Origin: Rhizobium grahamii CCGE 502
Lineage (GTDB): Bacteria > Pseudomonadota > Alphaproteobacteria > Rhizobiales > Rhizobiaceae
DNA length: 64,000 nucleotides
Assembly (NCBI RefSeq): GCF_000298315.2
Contig: NZ_AEYE02000031.1
Coordinates: 1 to 64,000, forward strand
Direction: 5' to 3'
The notes beneath the pieces are model-generated. The model was given only the letters and a program-made list of their open reading frames with translations, had not been told where the DNA came from and ran no database searches. Position numbers and translations under genes: made by a program. Shown here one piece after another: positions 36,699 to 45,942 of the stretch (positions within the stretch are counted from its first letter, which is position 1; each line of letters opens with the position of its first letter).

Positions 36699-38009
36699 AT
36701 GACATTGAGAACTCTCCTGCTGGGCGCCTGCTCAGCACTGGCGTTTGCCGGCATGGCTTCGGCCGAGACGCTGACAATCGCGACCGTCAACAACGGCGAC
36801 ATGATCCGGATGCAGAAGCTGACGGACGACTTCAAGAAAAAGAACCCCGATATTGATCTCGAGTGGGTAACCCTCGAAGAGAACGTCCTGCGCCAGAAGG
36901 TTACGACCGACATCGCGACCAAGGGCGGTCAGTACGACGTTCTGACGATCGGCACCTACGAAGTTCCGATCTGGGCAAAGCAGGGCTGGCTGCTGCCGCT
37001 CGACAATCTCGGCAAGGATTACGATGCCGACGACCTGCTGCCGGCTATCCGCAGTGGTCTGACCGCCGACGGCAAGCTCTATGCCGCACCGTTCTACGGT
37101 GAAAGCTCGATGGTCATGTACCGCAAGGACCTGTTCGATGCCGCTGGCCTGAAGATGCCCGACGCGCCGACCTGGGATTTCATCGCGGATGCCGCGAAGA
37201 AGATCACCAACAAGGACAAGGAAATCTACGGCATCTGCTTGCGCGGCAAGGCGGGCTGGGGCGAAAACATGGCCTTCCTGACGGCTATGTCGAACTCCTT
37301 CGGCGCACGCTGGTTCGATGAGCAGTGGAAGCCGCAGTTCGATCAGGCCGAGTGGAAGGACACGCTGAACTTCTACGTCAACCTGATGAAGGAAGCCGGC
37401 CCTCCAGGCGCGTCCTCGAACGGCTTCAACGAGAACCTTGCGCTCTTCCAGACCGGCAAGTGCGGCATGTGGATCGACGCGACCGTTGCCGCCTCCTTCG
37501 TCAGCAACCCGAAGGAATCCACCGTCGCCGACAAGGTCGGCTTCGCACTGGCTCCGGACAAGGGCCTCGGCAAGCGCGGCAACTGGCTCTGGGCCTGGAA
37601 CCTCGCCATCCCGGCAGGCTCGCAGAAGGTCGAAGCAGCTGAAAAGTTCGTCGCCTGGGCAACCAGCAAGGACTACACCAACCTCGTCGCCGAGAAGGAA
37701 GGCTGGCTGAATGCACCCCCCGGCACGCGCTCGTCGCTCTACGCGAATGCAGACTATCAGAAGGCAGCACCTTTCGCGAAGATGACGCTCGACAGCATCA
37801 ATGCAGCTGACCCGACCAAGCCGACCGTCAAGCCGGTGCCGTATGTCGGTGTCCAGTTCGTCGCTATCCCTGAATTCCAGGGGATCGGCACCGCCGTCGG
37901 CCAGCAGTTCTCGGCAGCTCTTGCCGGCCAGGTCTCGGTCGATCAGGCACTGCAGAGTGCACAGCAGTTGACGACCCGCGAAATGACCAAGGCTGGTTAC
38001 ATCAAATAA
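36699..38009 (+). CDS. smoE: Polyol (sorbitol/mannitol) ABC transporter binding protein
   Basis: A 436-residue family-1 periplasmic binding protein. The signal peptide (MTLRTLLLGACSALAFAGMA, cleaved after ASA) is followed by ETLTIATVNNGDM. Later features include PFYGESSMVMYRKDLF and WLWAWNLAIPAGS. ATG at 36699 is preceded by GGGAGGAAG. It heads the transport genes and is followed by two strong hairpins that probably raise its mRNA level above that of the permeases. Confidence 0.9.
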   Translation: MTLRTLLLGACSALAFAGMASAETLTIATVNNGDMIRMQKLTDDFKKKNPDIDLEWVTLEENVLRQKVTTDIATKGGQYDVLTIGTYEVPIWAKQGWLLPLDNLGKDYDADDLLPAIRSGLTADGKLYAAPFYGESSMVMYRKDLFDAAGLKMPDAPTWDFIADAAKKITNKDKEIYGICLRGKAGWGENMAFLTAMSNSFGARWFDEQWKPQFDQAEWKDTLNFYVNLMKEAGPPGASSNGFNENLALFQTGKCGMWIDATVAASFVSNPKESTVADKVGFALAPDKGLGKRGNWLWAWNLAIPAGSQKVEAAEKFVAWATSKDYTNLVAEKEGWLNAPPGTRSSLYANADYQKAAPFAKMTLDSINAADPTKPTVKPVPYVGVQFVAIPEFQGIGTAVGQQFSAALAGQVSVDQALQSAQQLTTREMTKAGYIK

Positions 38010-38024
38010 CTAACCTCCTGAGAA

Positions 38025-38048
38025 GGCGGGGAAGTTGACATCCCCGCC
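38025..38048 (+). repeat. Hairpin between binding-protein and permease genes
   Basis: GGCGGGGA (38025-38032) and TCCCCGCC (38041-38048) form an 8-bp stem with an 8-base loop, just upstream of the terminator-like structure. It may protect the binding-protein mRNA 3' end. Confidence 0.65.
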
Positions 38049-38053
38049 CGTCT

Positions 38054-38096
38054 GGGTCGCCGAATTGCCCAAACTGCGTCGGCGACCCCCTTTTTT
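38054..38096 (+). terminator. Intra-operon terminator/attenuator after the binding-protein gene
   Basis: GGGTCGCCGA (38054-38063) and TCGGCGACCC (38079-38088) form a perfect 10-bp stem with a 15-base loop, followed by cc and six T. It has the form of a rho-independent terminator inside the operon, so only part of transcription should reach the permeases. Confidence 0.8.
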
Positions 38097-38146
38097 CTCA
38101 GCTGCCCTGCAGCCGGCTACCCATTTGAACAGGATCGGTCATCGCC

Positions 38147-39019
38147 ATGGCAACGTTACATACCCGCTCCGCAGCGCGAATGATGATCGCACCGTCTGTT
38201 GTGCTCCTCTTCCTGTGGATGATCGTCCCCCTTGTGATGACGATCTACTTCTCGACGCTGAACTACAATCTGCTCAGCCCGGGAATGGAAACCTTCGTCG
38301 GCTTCCTCAATTACAAATACTTCCTGACTGATCCGGCCTTTTTCTCCGCGCTCATCAATACGCTGCTGCTGGTGCTCGGCGTGCTCCTGATCACCGTCGT
38401 GGGCGGCATCGCGTTCGCGCTGCTTCTGAACCAGGATATCTACGGGCAGGGCATCGTTCGCATCCTGGTGATCGCTCCCTTCTTCGTCATGCCGACAGTT
38501 GCCGCGCTGGTGTGGAAGAACATGTTCATGAACCCGGTCAACGGGCTCTTCGCGCATCTCGCCAAGGCGCTTGGAATGCAGCCCTATGACTGGCTTGCCA
38601 ATGCACCACTCTTTTCGATCATCCTGATCGTCGCCTGGCAATGGCTGCCGTTTGCCACGCTCATCATGCTGACCGCCCTGCAATCGCTGGACGAAGAGCA
38701 GCAGGAAGCCGCTGAGATGGATGGCGCCGGCGTCGTTTCGAAATTCATCTACATCATCCTGCCGCACATGGCCCGCGCCATCACTGTTGTGATCCTGATC
38801 CAGACGATCTTCCTTCTTTCGGTGTTCGCCGAAATCCTGGTCACCACCAACGGCGGTCCCGGCACGCAGAGCACGAACCTCACCTATCTCGTCTATGTGC
38901 AGGCGCTCCTGCAGTTCGATATCGGCGGCGCTTCTGCGGGCGGTATCGTGGCGGTCATCCTCGCCAACATTGTTGCGATCTTCCTCGTGCGCCTCGTCGG
39001 CAAGAATCTGGAGGCCTGA
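38147..39019 (+). CDS. smoF: Polyol ABC transporter permease 1
   Basis: A 290-residue inner-membrane permease with six helices, the first at about residues 13-35. The EAA motif is EEQQEAAEMDGAGVVSKF. It is paired with the next gene, whose ATG begins two bases after its stop. Assignment to sorbitol/mannitol rests on the downstream dehydrogenase and known smo/mtl gene order. Confidence 0.88.
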   Translation: MATLHTRSAARMMIAPSVVLLFLWMIVPLVMTIYFSTLNYNLLSPGMETFVGFLNYKYFLTDPAFFSALINTLLLVLGVLLITVVGGIAFALLLNQDIYGQGIVRILVIAPFFVMPTVAALVWKNMFMNPVNGLFAHLAKALGMQPYDWLANAPLFSIILIVAWQWLPFATLIMLTALQSLDEEQQEAAEMDGAGVVSKFIYIILPHMARAITVVILIQTIFLLSVFAEILVTTNGGPGTQSTNLTYLVYVQALLQFDIGGASAGGIVAVILANIVAIFLVRLVGKNLEA

Positions 39020-39020
39020 G

Positions 39021-39851
39021 ATGGCTAGAAAAGTCACAACCCAGCGCAAGGTCGTCATGACCGCCATCGCCTGGACGCTCGGCATCCTGATCTTCTTCCC
39101 GATCCTCTGGACGTTTCTCACGAGCTTCAAGACGGAAGCGGACGCCATCGCCTCGCCGCCGCAGTTCCTGTTCTTCCACTGGACGACGGAGAGCTATTCG
39201 GAAGTACAGAGCCGCTCCAACTATCTCAGCCACTTCATGAATTCAGTGATCATCTCCTTTGGCTCGACGCTGATCGGCCTGATCATCGCCATTCCGGCTG
39301 CCTGGGCGATGGCGTTCTCGCCGACGAAGCGGACCAAGGACGTCCTGATGTGGATGCTGTCGACGAAGATGATGCCGCCGGTCGGCGCCCTCATCCCGAT
39401 CTATCTGATGTTCCGCAATTCCGGGCTCCTCGACAGCCGCACGGGCCTTGTCATCATCCTGACACTGATCAATCTGCCGATCATCGTCTGGATGCTCTAC
39501 ACCTACTTCAAGGAGATTCCCGGCGAGATCCTCGAAGCTGCCCGCATGGATGGCGCCTCGCTTGCCAAGGAGATCATCTACGTGCTGACGCCGATGGCGG
39601 TGCCGGGCATTGCCTCGACGCTGCTCCTCAATATCATCCTGGCCTGGAACGAAGCCTTCTGGACGTTGAACCTCAGTGCCTCGAAAGCGGCGCCGCTGAC
39701 CGCGTTCATTGCCTCCTATTCCAGCCCCGAAGGCCTGTTCTACGCCAAGCTTTCGGCTGCCTCGACCATGGCGATCGCCCCGATCCTGATCCTCGGCTGG
39801 TTCTCGCAGAAACAACTCGTCCGCGGCCTGACCTTCGGCGCGGTGAAATAA
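39021..39851 (+). CDS. smoG: Polyol ABC transporter permease 2
   Basis: A 276-residue permease with six helices. The cytoplasmic coupling loop reads EIPGEILEAARMDGASLAKEI, and LSTKMMPPVGALIPIYLMF forms part of the core. ATG at 39021 gives MARKVTTQRK; GGAGGCC lies just upstream within the end of the previous gene. Confidence 0.88.
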   Translation: MARKVTTQRKVVMTAIAWTLGILIFFPILWTFLTSFKTEADAIASPPQFLFFHWTTESYSEVQSRSNYLSHFMNSVIISFGSTLIGLIIAIPAAWAMAFSPTKRTKDVLMWMLSTKMMPPVGALIPIYLMFRNSGLLDSRTGLVIILTLINLPIIVWMLYTYFKEIPGEILEAARMDGASLAKEIIYVLTPMAVPGIASTLLLNIILAWNEAFWTLNLSASKAAPLTAFIASYSSPEGLFYAKLSAASTMAIAPILILGWFSQKQLVRGLTFGAVK

Positions 39852-39869
39852 GATATCAGGGAGAGAAAC

Positions 39870-40868
39870 ATGGGCAGCATTACCCTTCAGAAAGTCTCGA
39901 AGGTCTTCGGCGAAGCCAAGGTCATCCCGTCGATCGACCTCGACATCAAGGACGGCGAGTTCGTCGTCTTCGTCGGCCCCTCGGGCTGCGGCAAGTCCAC
40001 GCTTCTCAGGCTGATTGCCGGCCTCGAGGACGTATCGGCGGGCAAGATCGTCATCGATGGCAAGGACGCGACCGAGAGAGCACCATCGGAACGCGGGCTT
40101 GCGATGGTGTTCCAGTCCTACGCGCTCTATCCGCATATGAGCGTGCGCAACAACATCGCTTTTCCCCTGAAGATGGCGAACATGGACAAGGCCGAGATCG
40201 ACAAGAAAGTCGCAGACGCTGCCCGGGTCCTGAACCTCACCGACTACCTCGAGCGGAAGCCGCGCCAGCTTTCGGGCGGCCAGCGCCAGCGCGTCGCAAT
40301 CGGCCGAGCCATCGTTCGCCAACCGTCGGCCTTCCTTTTCGACGAGCCGCTGTCCAACCTCGATGCTGCCCTGCGCGTCAACATGCGTCTGGAGATCAGC
40401 GAGCTCCACCAGCAGCTGAAGACGACGATGATCTACGTCACCCACGACCAGGTAGAGGCCATGACCATGGCCGACAAGATCGTCGTCTTGAACCGCGGCA
40501 ATATCGAGCAGGTGGGTTCTCCGCTCGAGCTCTATCACAAGCCACGCAACCTGTTCGTCGCCGGTTTCATCGGTTCGCCGAAGATGAACTTCGTTAGTGG
40601 CCAGTATGCGGCGCAATTCGGCGCGCACACGATCGGCGTCAGACCCGAGCATATGCTGCTTTCAACGGAAAGCGGTGATTGGAAGGGCAAGATTACGGTC
40701 GCCGAGCATCTCGGCGCCGACACTTTCCTCCATGTCGATGTCGAAGGTATCGGCCATGTCACTGCGCGCGGTGGGGGCGATTTTCCGGCAAAGGCCGGCG
40801 ACATTGTCTACCTGACGCCCGACAAGACGCGGATCCACAAATTCAATGAGGGTGGCCTCGCCATCTGA
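39870..40868 (+). CDS. smoK: Polyol ABC transporter ATP-binding protein
   Basis: A 332-residue MalK-type ATPase. It has Walker [11 protein letters not shown]-loop [11 protein letters not shown], signature LSGGQRQRV, Walker [13 protein letters not shown] and switch [11 protein letters not shown], followed by the C-terminal regulatory domain ([21 protein letters not shown]). ATG follows AGGGAGAG. It energises the two preceding permeases. Confidence 0.92.
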   Translation: MGSITLQKVSKVFGEAKVIPSIDLDIKDGEFVVFVGPSGCGKSTLLRLIAGLEDVSAGKIVIDGKDATERAPSERGLAMVFQSYALYPHMSVRNNIAFPLKMANMDKAEIDKKVADAARVLNLTDYLERKPRQLSGGQRQRVAIGRAIVRQPSAFLFDEPLSNLDAALRVNMRLEISELHQQLKTTMIYVTHDQVEAMTMADKIVVLNRGNIEQVGSPLELYHKPRNLFVAGFIGSPKMNFVSGQYAAQFGAHTIGVRPEHMLLSTESGDWKGKITVAEHLGADTFLHVDVEGIGHVTARGGGDFPAKAGDIVYLTPDKTRIHKFNEGGLAI

Positions 40869-40929
40869 GAGCATTCGTGCCGGGTTGGGGACGAGAGCGC
40901 GCGCCGGACAAGTGCCCGGCGTGCCGATA

Positions 40930-40951
40930 TCGGGATCATAGCCGATCCCGA
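40930..40951 (+). repeat. Hairpin in the leader of the mannitol dehydrogenase gene
   Basis: TCGGGATC-atagcc-GATCCCGA is a perfect 8-bp stem with a 6-base loop, ending 22 bases before the dehydrogenase start. It may mark an RNA processing or stabilising site; there is no T-run. Confidence 0.5.
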
Positions 40952-40973
40952 AGACCTTCAAGAGGACTGAAAG

Positions 40974-42455
40974 ATGACGTGCAAACTATCCCTGGCAACG
41001 CTTTCCGAGGCGGCAAAGACGGCAGCCGTACCGACCTATGAGCGGGCGTCGCTGAAAGCGGGCATCGTGCACTTCGGCGTGGGCAACTTCCACCGAGCCC
41101 ATCAGGCGATCTATCTCGACGACCTTTTCAATCAGGGCCAGGATCACGATTGGGCGATCATCGGCGCGGGTATTCTTCCTTCCGACGCAGCCATGCGCGA
41201 AAAGCTCGCCGCCCAGGATTTCCTGACGACCGTCGTCGAGCAGGACAATAACAAGACGGCCGCGCGCGTTACCGCTCCGATGATCGACATTCTGCCTGTT
41301 GGCGATGCCAAGACGATCATCGCTAGGCTCGCCGATCCAACGATTCGTATCGTTTCGATGACGATCACCGAAGGCGGCTATTTCATCGACGCATCCGGCA
41401 AGTTCAATCCAGGCCATCCGGCAATCGCTGCGGACGGTCAGAACCCTTCCGAGCCGAAGACCGTCTTCGGTCTTGTTGTCGCCGGCCTCAAGGCGCGCAA
41501 GGAAAAGGGCATCGTGCCTTTCACGGTCATGTCCTGCGATAACATTCCGCACAACGGCGTCGTCACGTCGAATGCTGTCGTTGGTACAGCACGCCTGTCC
41601 GATCCTGCCTTTGCGGACTGGATCAAGGCCAACGTCGCCTTCCCGAATGCCATGGTGGATCGCATCACTCCGGCGACAGGCCAGCGTGAGATCGACCTTT
41701 TGAAGGACGCCTTCGGCATCGAGGACAACTGGCCGGTCTATTGTGAAGAGTTCAAGCAGTGGGTGCTTGAGGACAAGTTCACGGCAGGGCGTCCGGCGCT
41801 TGAAAAGGTCGGTGTTACCTTCGTGCCAGACGTGACGCCCTACGAGCACATGAAGATCCGCATCCTCAACGGCGGCCACGCGGCGATCGCCTATCCGGCA
41901 GCGCTGATGGACATCCACTTCGTCCACGACTCGATGGAGGATCCGCTGATCCGGGCATTCCTGGCCAAGCTCGAGAAGGACGAGATCATCCCGATCGTTC
42001 CGCCGGTCCCGAATACCTCGCTGACCGACTATTTTGCGCTGATCGAGCATCGCCTGCTCAATCCGAAGATCGCCGACACCATCCCGCGCCTGGCGCAGGA
42101 TGGATCAAACCGGCAGCCAAAGTTCATCCTGCCGTCCACACTCGACAACCTCAACCAGGGCCGGGATGTCGTCGGGCTGGCGCTCGTGTCGGCGCTGTGG
42201 TGCCGCTACTTCGCGGGCAAGACCGATAGCGGCAAGGACATCGTCTTCAACGACGCCAGCGCCGATCGCCTGCACGCGGCCGCGCTGAAAGCCAAGGACG
42301 ATCCAATGGCCTTTCTCGCATTCGACGACATTTTCGGCGAAGTGTCGAAATCCGAACTGTTCCGCAAGCGCTTTGCCCACGCGCTGAAGACGCTGTGGGA
42401 AAAAGGCACGCGCGAAACCCTGCAGCTTTATCTCGACAACAAGCTTGCTGTGTAA
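40974..42455 (+). CDS. mtlK: Mannitol 2-dehydrogenase (polyol dehydrogenase, MDR/long-chain family)
   Basis: A 493-residue NAD-dependent polyol dehydrogenase oxidising mannitol to fructose and probably D-arabitol and related polyols. The nucleotide-binding region reads IVHFGVGNFHRAHQAIY; the catalytic Lys-Asn-His group is in MKIRILNGGHAAIAY, and DRITPATG is conserved. Length matches the family. It follows the transporter ATPase and precedes a HAD phosphatase and an FGGY kinase. Confidence 0.93.
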   Translation: MTCKLSLATLSEAAKTAAVPTYERASLKAGIVHFGVGNFHRAHQAIYLDDLFNQGQDHDWAIIGAGILPSDAAMREKLAAQDFLTTVVEQDNNKTAARVTAPMIDILPVGDAKTIIARLADPTIRIVSMTITEGGYFIDASGKFNPGHPAIAADGQNPSEPKTVFGLVVAGLKARKEKGIVPFTVMSCDNIPHNGVVTSNAVVGTARLSDPAFADWIKANVAFPNAMVDRITPATGQREIDLLKDAFGIEDNWPVYCEEFKQWVLEDKFTAGRPALEKVGVTFVPDVTPYEHMKIRILNGGHAAIAYPAALMDIHFVHDSMEDPLIRAFLAKLEKDEIIPIVPPVPNTSLTDYFALIEHRLLNPKIADTIPRLAQDGSNRQPKFILPSTLDNLNQGRDVVGLALVSALWCRYFAGKTDSGKDIVFNDASADRLHAAALKAKDDPMAFLAFDDIFGEVSKSELFRKRFAHALKTLWEKGTRETLQLYLDNKLAV

Positions 42456-42539
42456 GGTCTAGTGGCGGCATTCTTGCCGCCGCGTCCGCCAAGTCCGGCG
42501 GCTGGAACTTTCCTGCACCAAATTGCGAATGGGTCTGCC

Positions 42540-43229
42540 ATGGCAGAGGCTGAAACACGGCTGGTCATCTTTGATTGCGACGGCGTCCTCGTCGATAGCG
42601 AACCGATATCGGTGAGCGTTCTCGTCAAGGCGATGAACGATCTCAATATCCCGATCACCGAGGAAGAGGTCTACGGCCGCTTCCTCGGACGCAGTCTGGC
42701 AACGGTGATCGAGACGATGAAGAGCGAATACAACGTCCACCCGGGCCAGGAATTCCTGGAGCAGATCCGCACCGATCTCTACGCCCGTTTTCGCAAGGAG
42801 CTGAAGCCGATGGACGGGATCGCCGAAACGATCGACACCCTCGGCATTCCGTGCTGCGTTGCCTCTTCCAGCCAGGTCGAGCGCATCCGACTGTCGTTGA
42901 CGGTTACCGGTTTGATCGATCGACTGCCCAATATCTTCAGTGCGACGATGGTCAAGCATGGCAAGCCAGCCCCGGACCTGTTCCTGCATGCAGCGCGTGA
43001 AATGAACGTCGATCCGACAAGTTGTGTCGTGATTGAAGACAGCCCCGCCGGGATCGAGGCGGCAAAGGCCGCTGGCATGAGGGTGTTCGCCTTCACCGGT
43101 GGTTCACACGCCAATTTTTCCGGCTATCGCGCTGAACTGGATCGGCTTTCGCCCGAAGCCGTGTTTGACGCGATGCCGGAATTGATACACCTTGTCCGCA
43201 AAGATAAGCAGGACGGGATGCACCTTTAA
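42540..43229 (+). CDS. HAD-superfamily sugar-phosphate phosphatase
   Basis: A 229-residue beta-phosphoglucomutase/phosphatase-type HAD hydrolase. Motif I DCDGVLVDSEP has the nucleophile Asp, motif II is VASSS, the lysine is in KHGKPAPDLF, and motif IV is VIEDSPAGIEAA. A helical cap lies between motifs I and II. ATG at 42540 is the natural start. The kinase gene begins at its stop (TAATG overlap). It may remove toxic sugar phosphates produced during polyol growth. Confidence 0.88.
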   Translation: MAEAETRLVIFDCDGVLVDSEPISVSVLVKAMNDLNIPITEEEVYGRFLGRSLATVIETMKSEYNVHPGQEFLEQIRTDLYARFRKELKPMDGIAETIDTLGIPCCVASSSQVERIRLSLTVTGLIDRLPNIFSATMVKHGKPAPDLFLHAAREMNVDPTSCVVIEDSPAGIEAAKAAGMRVFAFTGGSHANFSGYRAELDRLSPEAVFDAMPELIHLVRKDKQDGMHL

Positions 43230-44812
43230 TGCCTCAGCATGTGGTTGCGGTCGATATCGGCACGGGCAGTGCGCGCGCCGGCGTCTTCGACGCTCGCGGC
43301 GCGCTGCTGGGCAAGGCCGAACACCCGATCATCATGAACCGACCGCGTGAAAACCACGCCGAGCACGATTCCGAAGACATCTGGTCGGCAGTCTGCATTG
43401 CTGTGCGCAAGGCAATGGAGCAATCGGGGGCTGCGCCCGCATCGGTCGGCGCTATTGGCTTCGACGCCACCTGCTCGCTCGTCGTGCGCGATGTCGAGGG
43501 CAACCAGATCAGTGTTTCGACTGGCGGCGAACGGCGTTTCGACACCATCGTCTGGCTCGACCACCGGGCGCTGAGGGAGGCCGATTTCTGCACGGCGACG
43601 CAGCATCCGGTGCTGGAGCACTCAGGCCATTTCATGTCCCCGGAAATGGAAATGCCGAAGCTGATGTGGCTGAAGAAGAAGCTGCCCGGCACTTGGATGA
43701 ACACCGGCTATCTCTTCGATCTGGCGGATTTCATGACCTGGAAGGCGACAGGTGCATTGGCCCGCTCGCGTTGCACGTTGACAGCCAAATGGAACTACCT
43801 GGCGCATCTCAAAAAAGGTTGGCAGAAGGACTTTCTCGAGCAGATCGGGCTCGACGACCTGCTGGAACGCGGACGGCTGCCGGAGGAAACGGTGGCGGTT
43901 GGCAAGAGTGTCGGGACCCTGACGCAGGAGGCCGCCTCGGCGCTGGGATTGACGACGGCGTGCCACGTTTCCTCGGGCATGATCGATGCCTATGCCGGAG
44001 CACTCGGCACACTCGGCGGCGAGGCGGGCGATGCCCGCGGGCTCGAGCGCCAGCTGGCCCTGATCGCTGGCACGTCGAGTTGCATCGTCTCGTTCTCGCG
44101 CGAGCGCAAGCCGAGCCACGGCATGTGGGGACCCTACTACGAAGCCGTCTTTCCGGAGACCTGGCTGGTAGAAGCAGGGCAATCGGCGACCGGAGCCTTG
44201 CTCGACCATATCGTACGGATGCACGCGGCCGGCGGCGAGCCGAGCGCGGCATTGCACCAGAAGATCGTCCTTAGGATCGCGCAGCTCCGCGCCGACGAGG
44301 GGGACGAATTCGGTGCGCGGATCTTCGTCCTGCCGGATTTTCACGGCAACCGCTCCCCGCTCGCTGATCCGCATGCCGTCGGCACGGTAAGCGGCCTGAC
44401 CTTGGACACCTCCTTCGACGGGCTCTGCGCGCTGTATTGGCGTACCGCAGTGGGGATAGCGCTCGGGATACGCCACATCCTGGAGCGGATGAAAGAGTAT
44501 GGTTATGTACCGGATACCCTGCATGTCGCCGGCGGCCATGTTAAAAACCCGGTGCTGATGGAGCTCTATTCGGATGCCACCGGCTGCAAGGTGGTGGTGC
44601 CGAAGATGAATGAGGCCGTACTCCTCGGCACGGCGATGGCGGCTTCCGTGGCATGCGGTCTCTATCCTGATCTCGCACAAGCGGGAGCAGCGATGTATCC
44701 CGGAGGCGAAGAGCGGCTGCCGAATGCGACCAAGCAGGCTCTTTACGACCGCGACTATCGCAGGCTGCTTGCCATGTATCGTCACCGCGCCGAACTGGAG
44801 GCGATGGAGTAG
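43229..44812 (+). CDS. FGGY-family pentulose kinase, D-ribulokinase type
   Basis: A 527-residue carbohydrate kinase. The first phosphate loop is VAVDIGTGSARAGVFD. Diagnostic stretches are GFDATCSLVV, VWLDHRALREA, LIAGTSSCIV, GPYYEAVFPETWLVEAGQSATG and FHGNRSPLADP. These fit the D-ribulokinase/YpCarb-type FGGY subfamily better than classical xylulokinase. In smo/mtl loci this slot is often called a xylulose kinase. Together with the dehydrogenase it would feed pentitols into the pentose phosphate pathway. It overlaps the HAD gene stop by one base. Confidence 0.85.
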   Translation: MPQHVVAVDIGTGSARAGVFDARGALLGKAEHPIIMNRPRENHAEHDSEDIWSAVCIAVRKAMEQSGAAPASVGAIGFDATCSLVVRDVEGNQISVSTGGERRFDTIVWLDHRALREADFCTATQHPVLEHSGHFMSPEMEMPKLMWLKKKLPGTWMNTGYLFDLADFMTWKATGALARSRCTLTAKWNYLAHLKKGWQKDFLEQIGLDDLLERGRLPEETVAVGKSVGTLTQEAASALGLTTACHVSSGMIDAYAGALGTLGGEAGDARGLERQLALIAGTSSCIVSFSRERKPSHGMWGPYYEAVFPETWLVEAGQSATGALLDHIVRMHAAGGEPSAALHQKIVLRIAQLRADEGDEFGARIFVLPDFHGNRSPLADPHAVGTVSGLTLDTSFDGLCALYWRTAVGIALGIRHILERMKEYGYVPDTLHVAGGHVKNPVLMELYSDATGCKVVVPKMNEAVLLGTAMAASVACGLYPDLAQAGAAMYPGGEERLPNATKQALYDRDYRRLLAMYRHRAELEAME

Positions 44813-44860
44813 GCGCCGGTCAATCGCCCTCGCCTGAGGACAAGCTGTCGCGGCCTTGAT

Positions 44861-45715
44861 CTAGCGGTTTGCGCTTTCTCCAAGCATGCTGCCGAACTCG
44901 GTCATCCGGCGGGTGCGAGCACTTGCCTCGTCGCCGGCGGCGGCGATGACGGTTTCCGACAAGCAGTCGAGCAAGGCCATCAATGGCGGCAGATTGTCGG
45001 TGTCGTCGGAGCGGGCAGGCGGAAGGGTAAGCACCAGATTGGCCTGATCCGGTATCCAATTGGCGCCCTGCGCGGTAATCAGGATGACCTTGTATCCGTA
45101 GCGCCGTGCCGTGCGGGCGAGCAGGCGGGCCTTGCCGAAACGGCGGCTATCGATCACCACCAGCAGGGCATCATTGCCATCGAGCCGTGCGAAGAGCTCG
45201 GCGAAACGGCTACCCGTACCATCAAGCGCATGCACGCCATCGCGTGCATAGGTCAATCGCTGGGCGAAGTGGGATGCGAAACCGGACAGGCGCGCATGCG
45301 AAGCGATAAAGACCTCATGAGCGGCTGAGATCATCGAAACGGCTTCGGTCCACTGCTGCTGGCCGGTCAGGTGGTATATGTGGTGCAATGCCTGGATCTG
45401 TTCGGAGACGAGTACGGCGAGCGGCTTGCCGGCGGTAGCATCGGTTTGCAGCTCAGTGAGAGATGCCTGCATCTGCGTCGGCGAGATGGCCGTTGTTTCA
45501 CGGATGTGGACCTTGACGCTGTCGAGTCCCTGATAGCCGAGTGCGCGTAAAAAGCGGCCCACCGTCATTGGGCTGAGATCCAGGCGATCGGCAACCGAAG
45601 CGGCTGTTTCGAACGGCAGATCGTTCAGGTGTTCGGAGAAGTACTTCGCGATTCGTCGCTCGGCCGGGGTGCCGGACTTGGCATATTGGCGGAGCTTTTG
45701 AACAAAATCTTCCAC
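44861..45715 (-). CDS. RpiR/MurR-family transcriptional regulator
   Basis: A roughly 284-residue regulator with an N-terminal helix-turn-helix (TAASVADRLDLSPMTVGRFLRALG) and a C-terminal SIS sugar-phosphate-binding domain (AHEVFIASHARLSG, DALLVVIDSRRFGKA). It is convergent with the polyol operon. Start uncertain: GTG at 45715 gives the usual family length, while the frame is open back to a TTG at 45778. Its target may be the polyol genes or a distant locus. Confidence 0.85.
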   Translation of the reverse strand: MEDFVQKLRQYAKSGTPAERRIAKYFSEHLNDLPFETAASVADRLDLSPMTVGRFLRALGYQGLDSVKVHIRETTAISPTQMQASLTELQTDATAGKPLAVLVSEQIQALHHIYHLTGQQQWTEAVSMISAAHEVFIASHARLSGFASHFAQRLTYARDGVHALDGTGSRFAELFARLDGNDALLVVIDSRRFGKARLLARTARRYGYKVILITAQGANWIPDQANLVLTLPPARSDDTDNLPPLMALLDCLSETVIAAAGDEASARTRRMTEFGSMLGESANR

Positions 45716-45942
45716 GTCAGCCGTCCAGATCTTCCCAAGCAATTCCCGGATAGGCAGGGCAACCAGTGTGGCTTGCAACTATTCCGAAAGCTGCGCCTCA
45801 GGATAAAGCAATCTTAGATGATAAATTACTATATATTAACATAGGTTTCCCGACAAGTTTTGGGGCGATCGGCCGGATTTATTTCAGCCTTGCCGTTCAA
45901 ACTTCAGATTCCTACATGGTTATTGCAACCGGAGACCCCAGG

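Noticed and set aside
39243-40652. Long 469-codon minus-strand frame under the polyol transporter genes
   Set aside because: It is antisense to a permease and an ATPase with perfect family motifs; long antisense frames are common in GC-rich DNA.
43622-44785. 387-codon minus-strand frame under the FGGY kinase
   Set aside because: It shadows a gene with intact kinase motifs and has no ribosome site or domain of its own.
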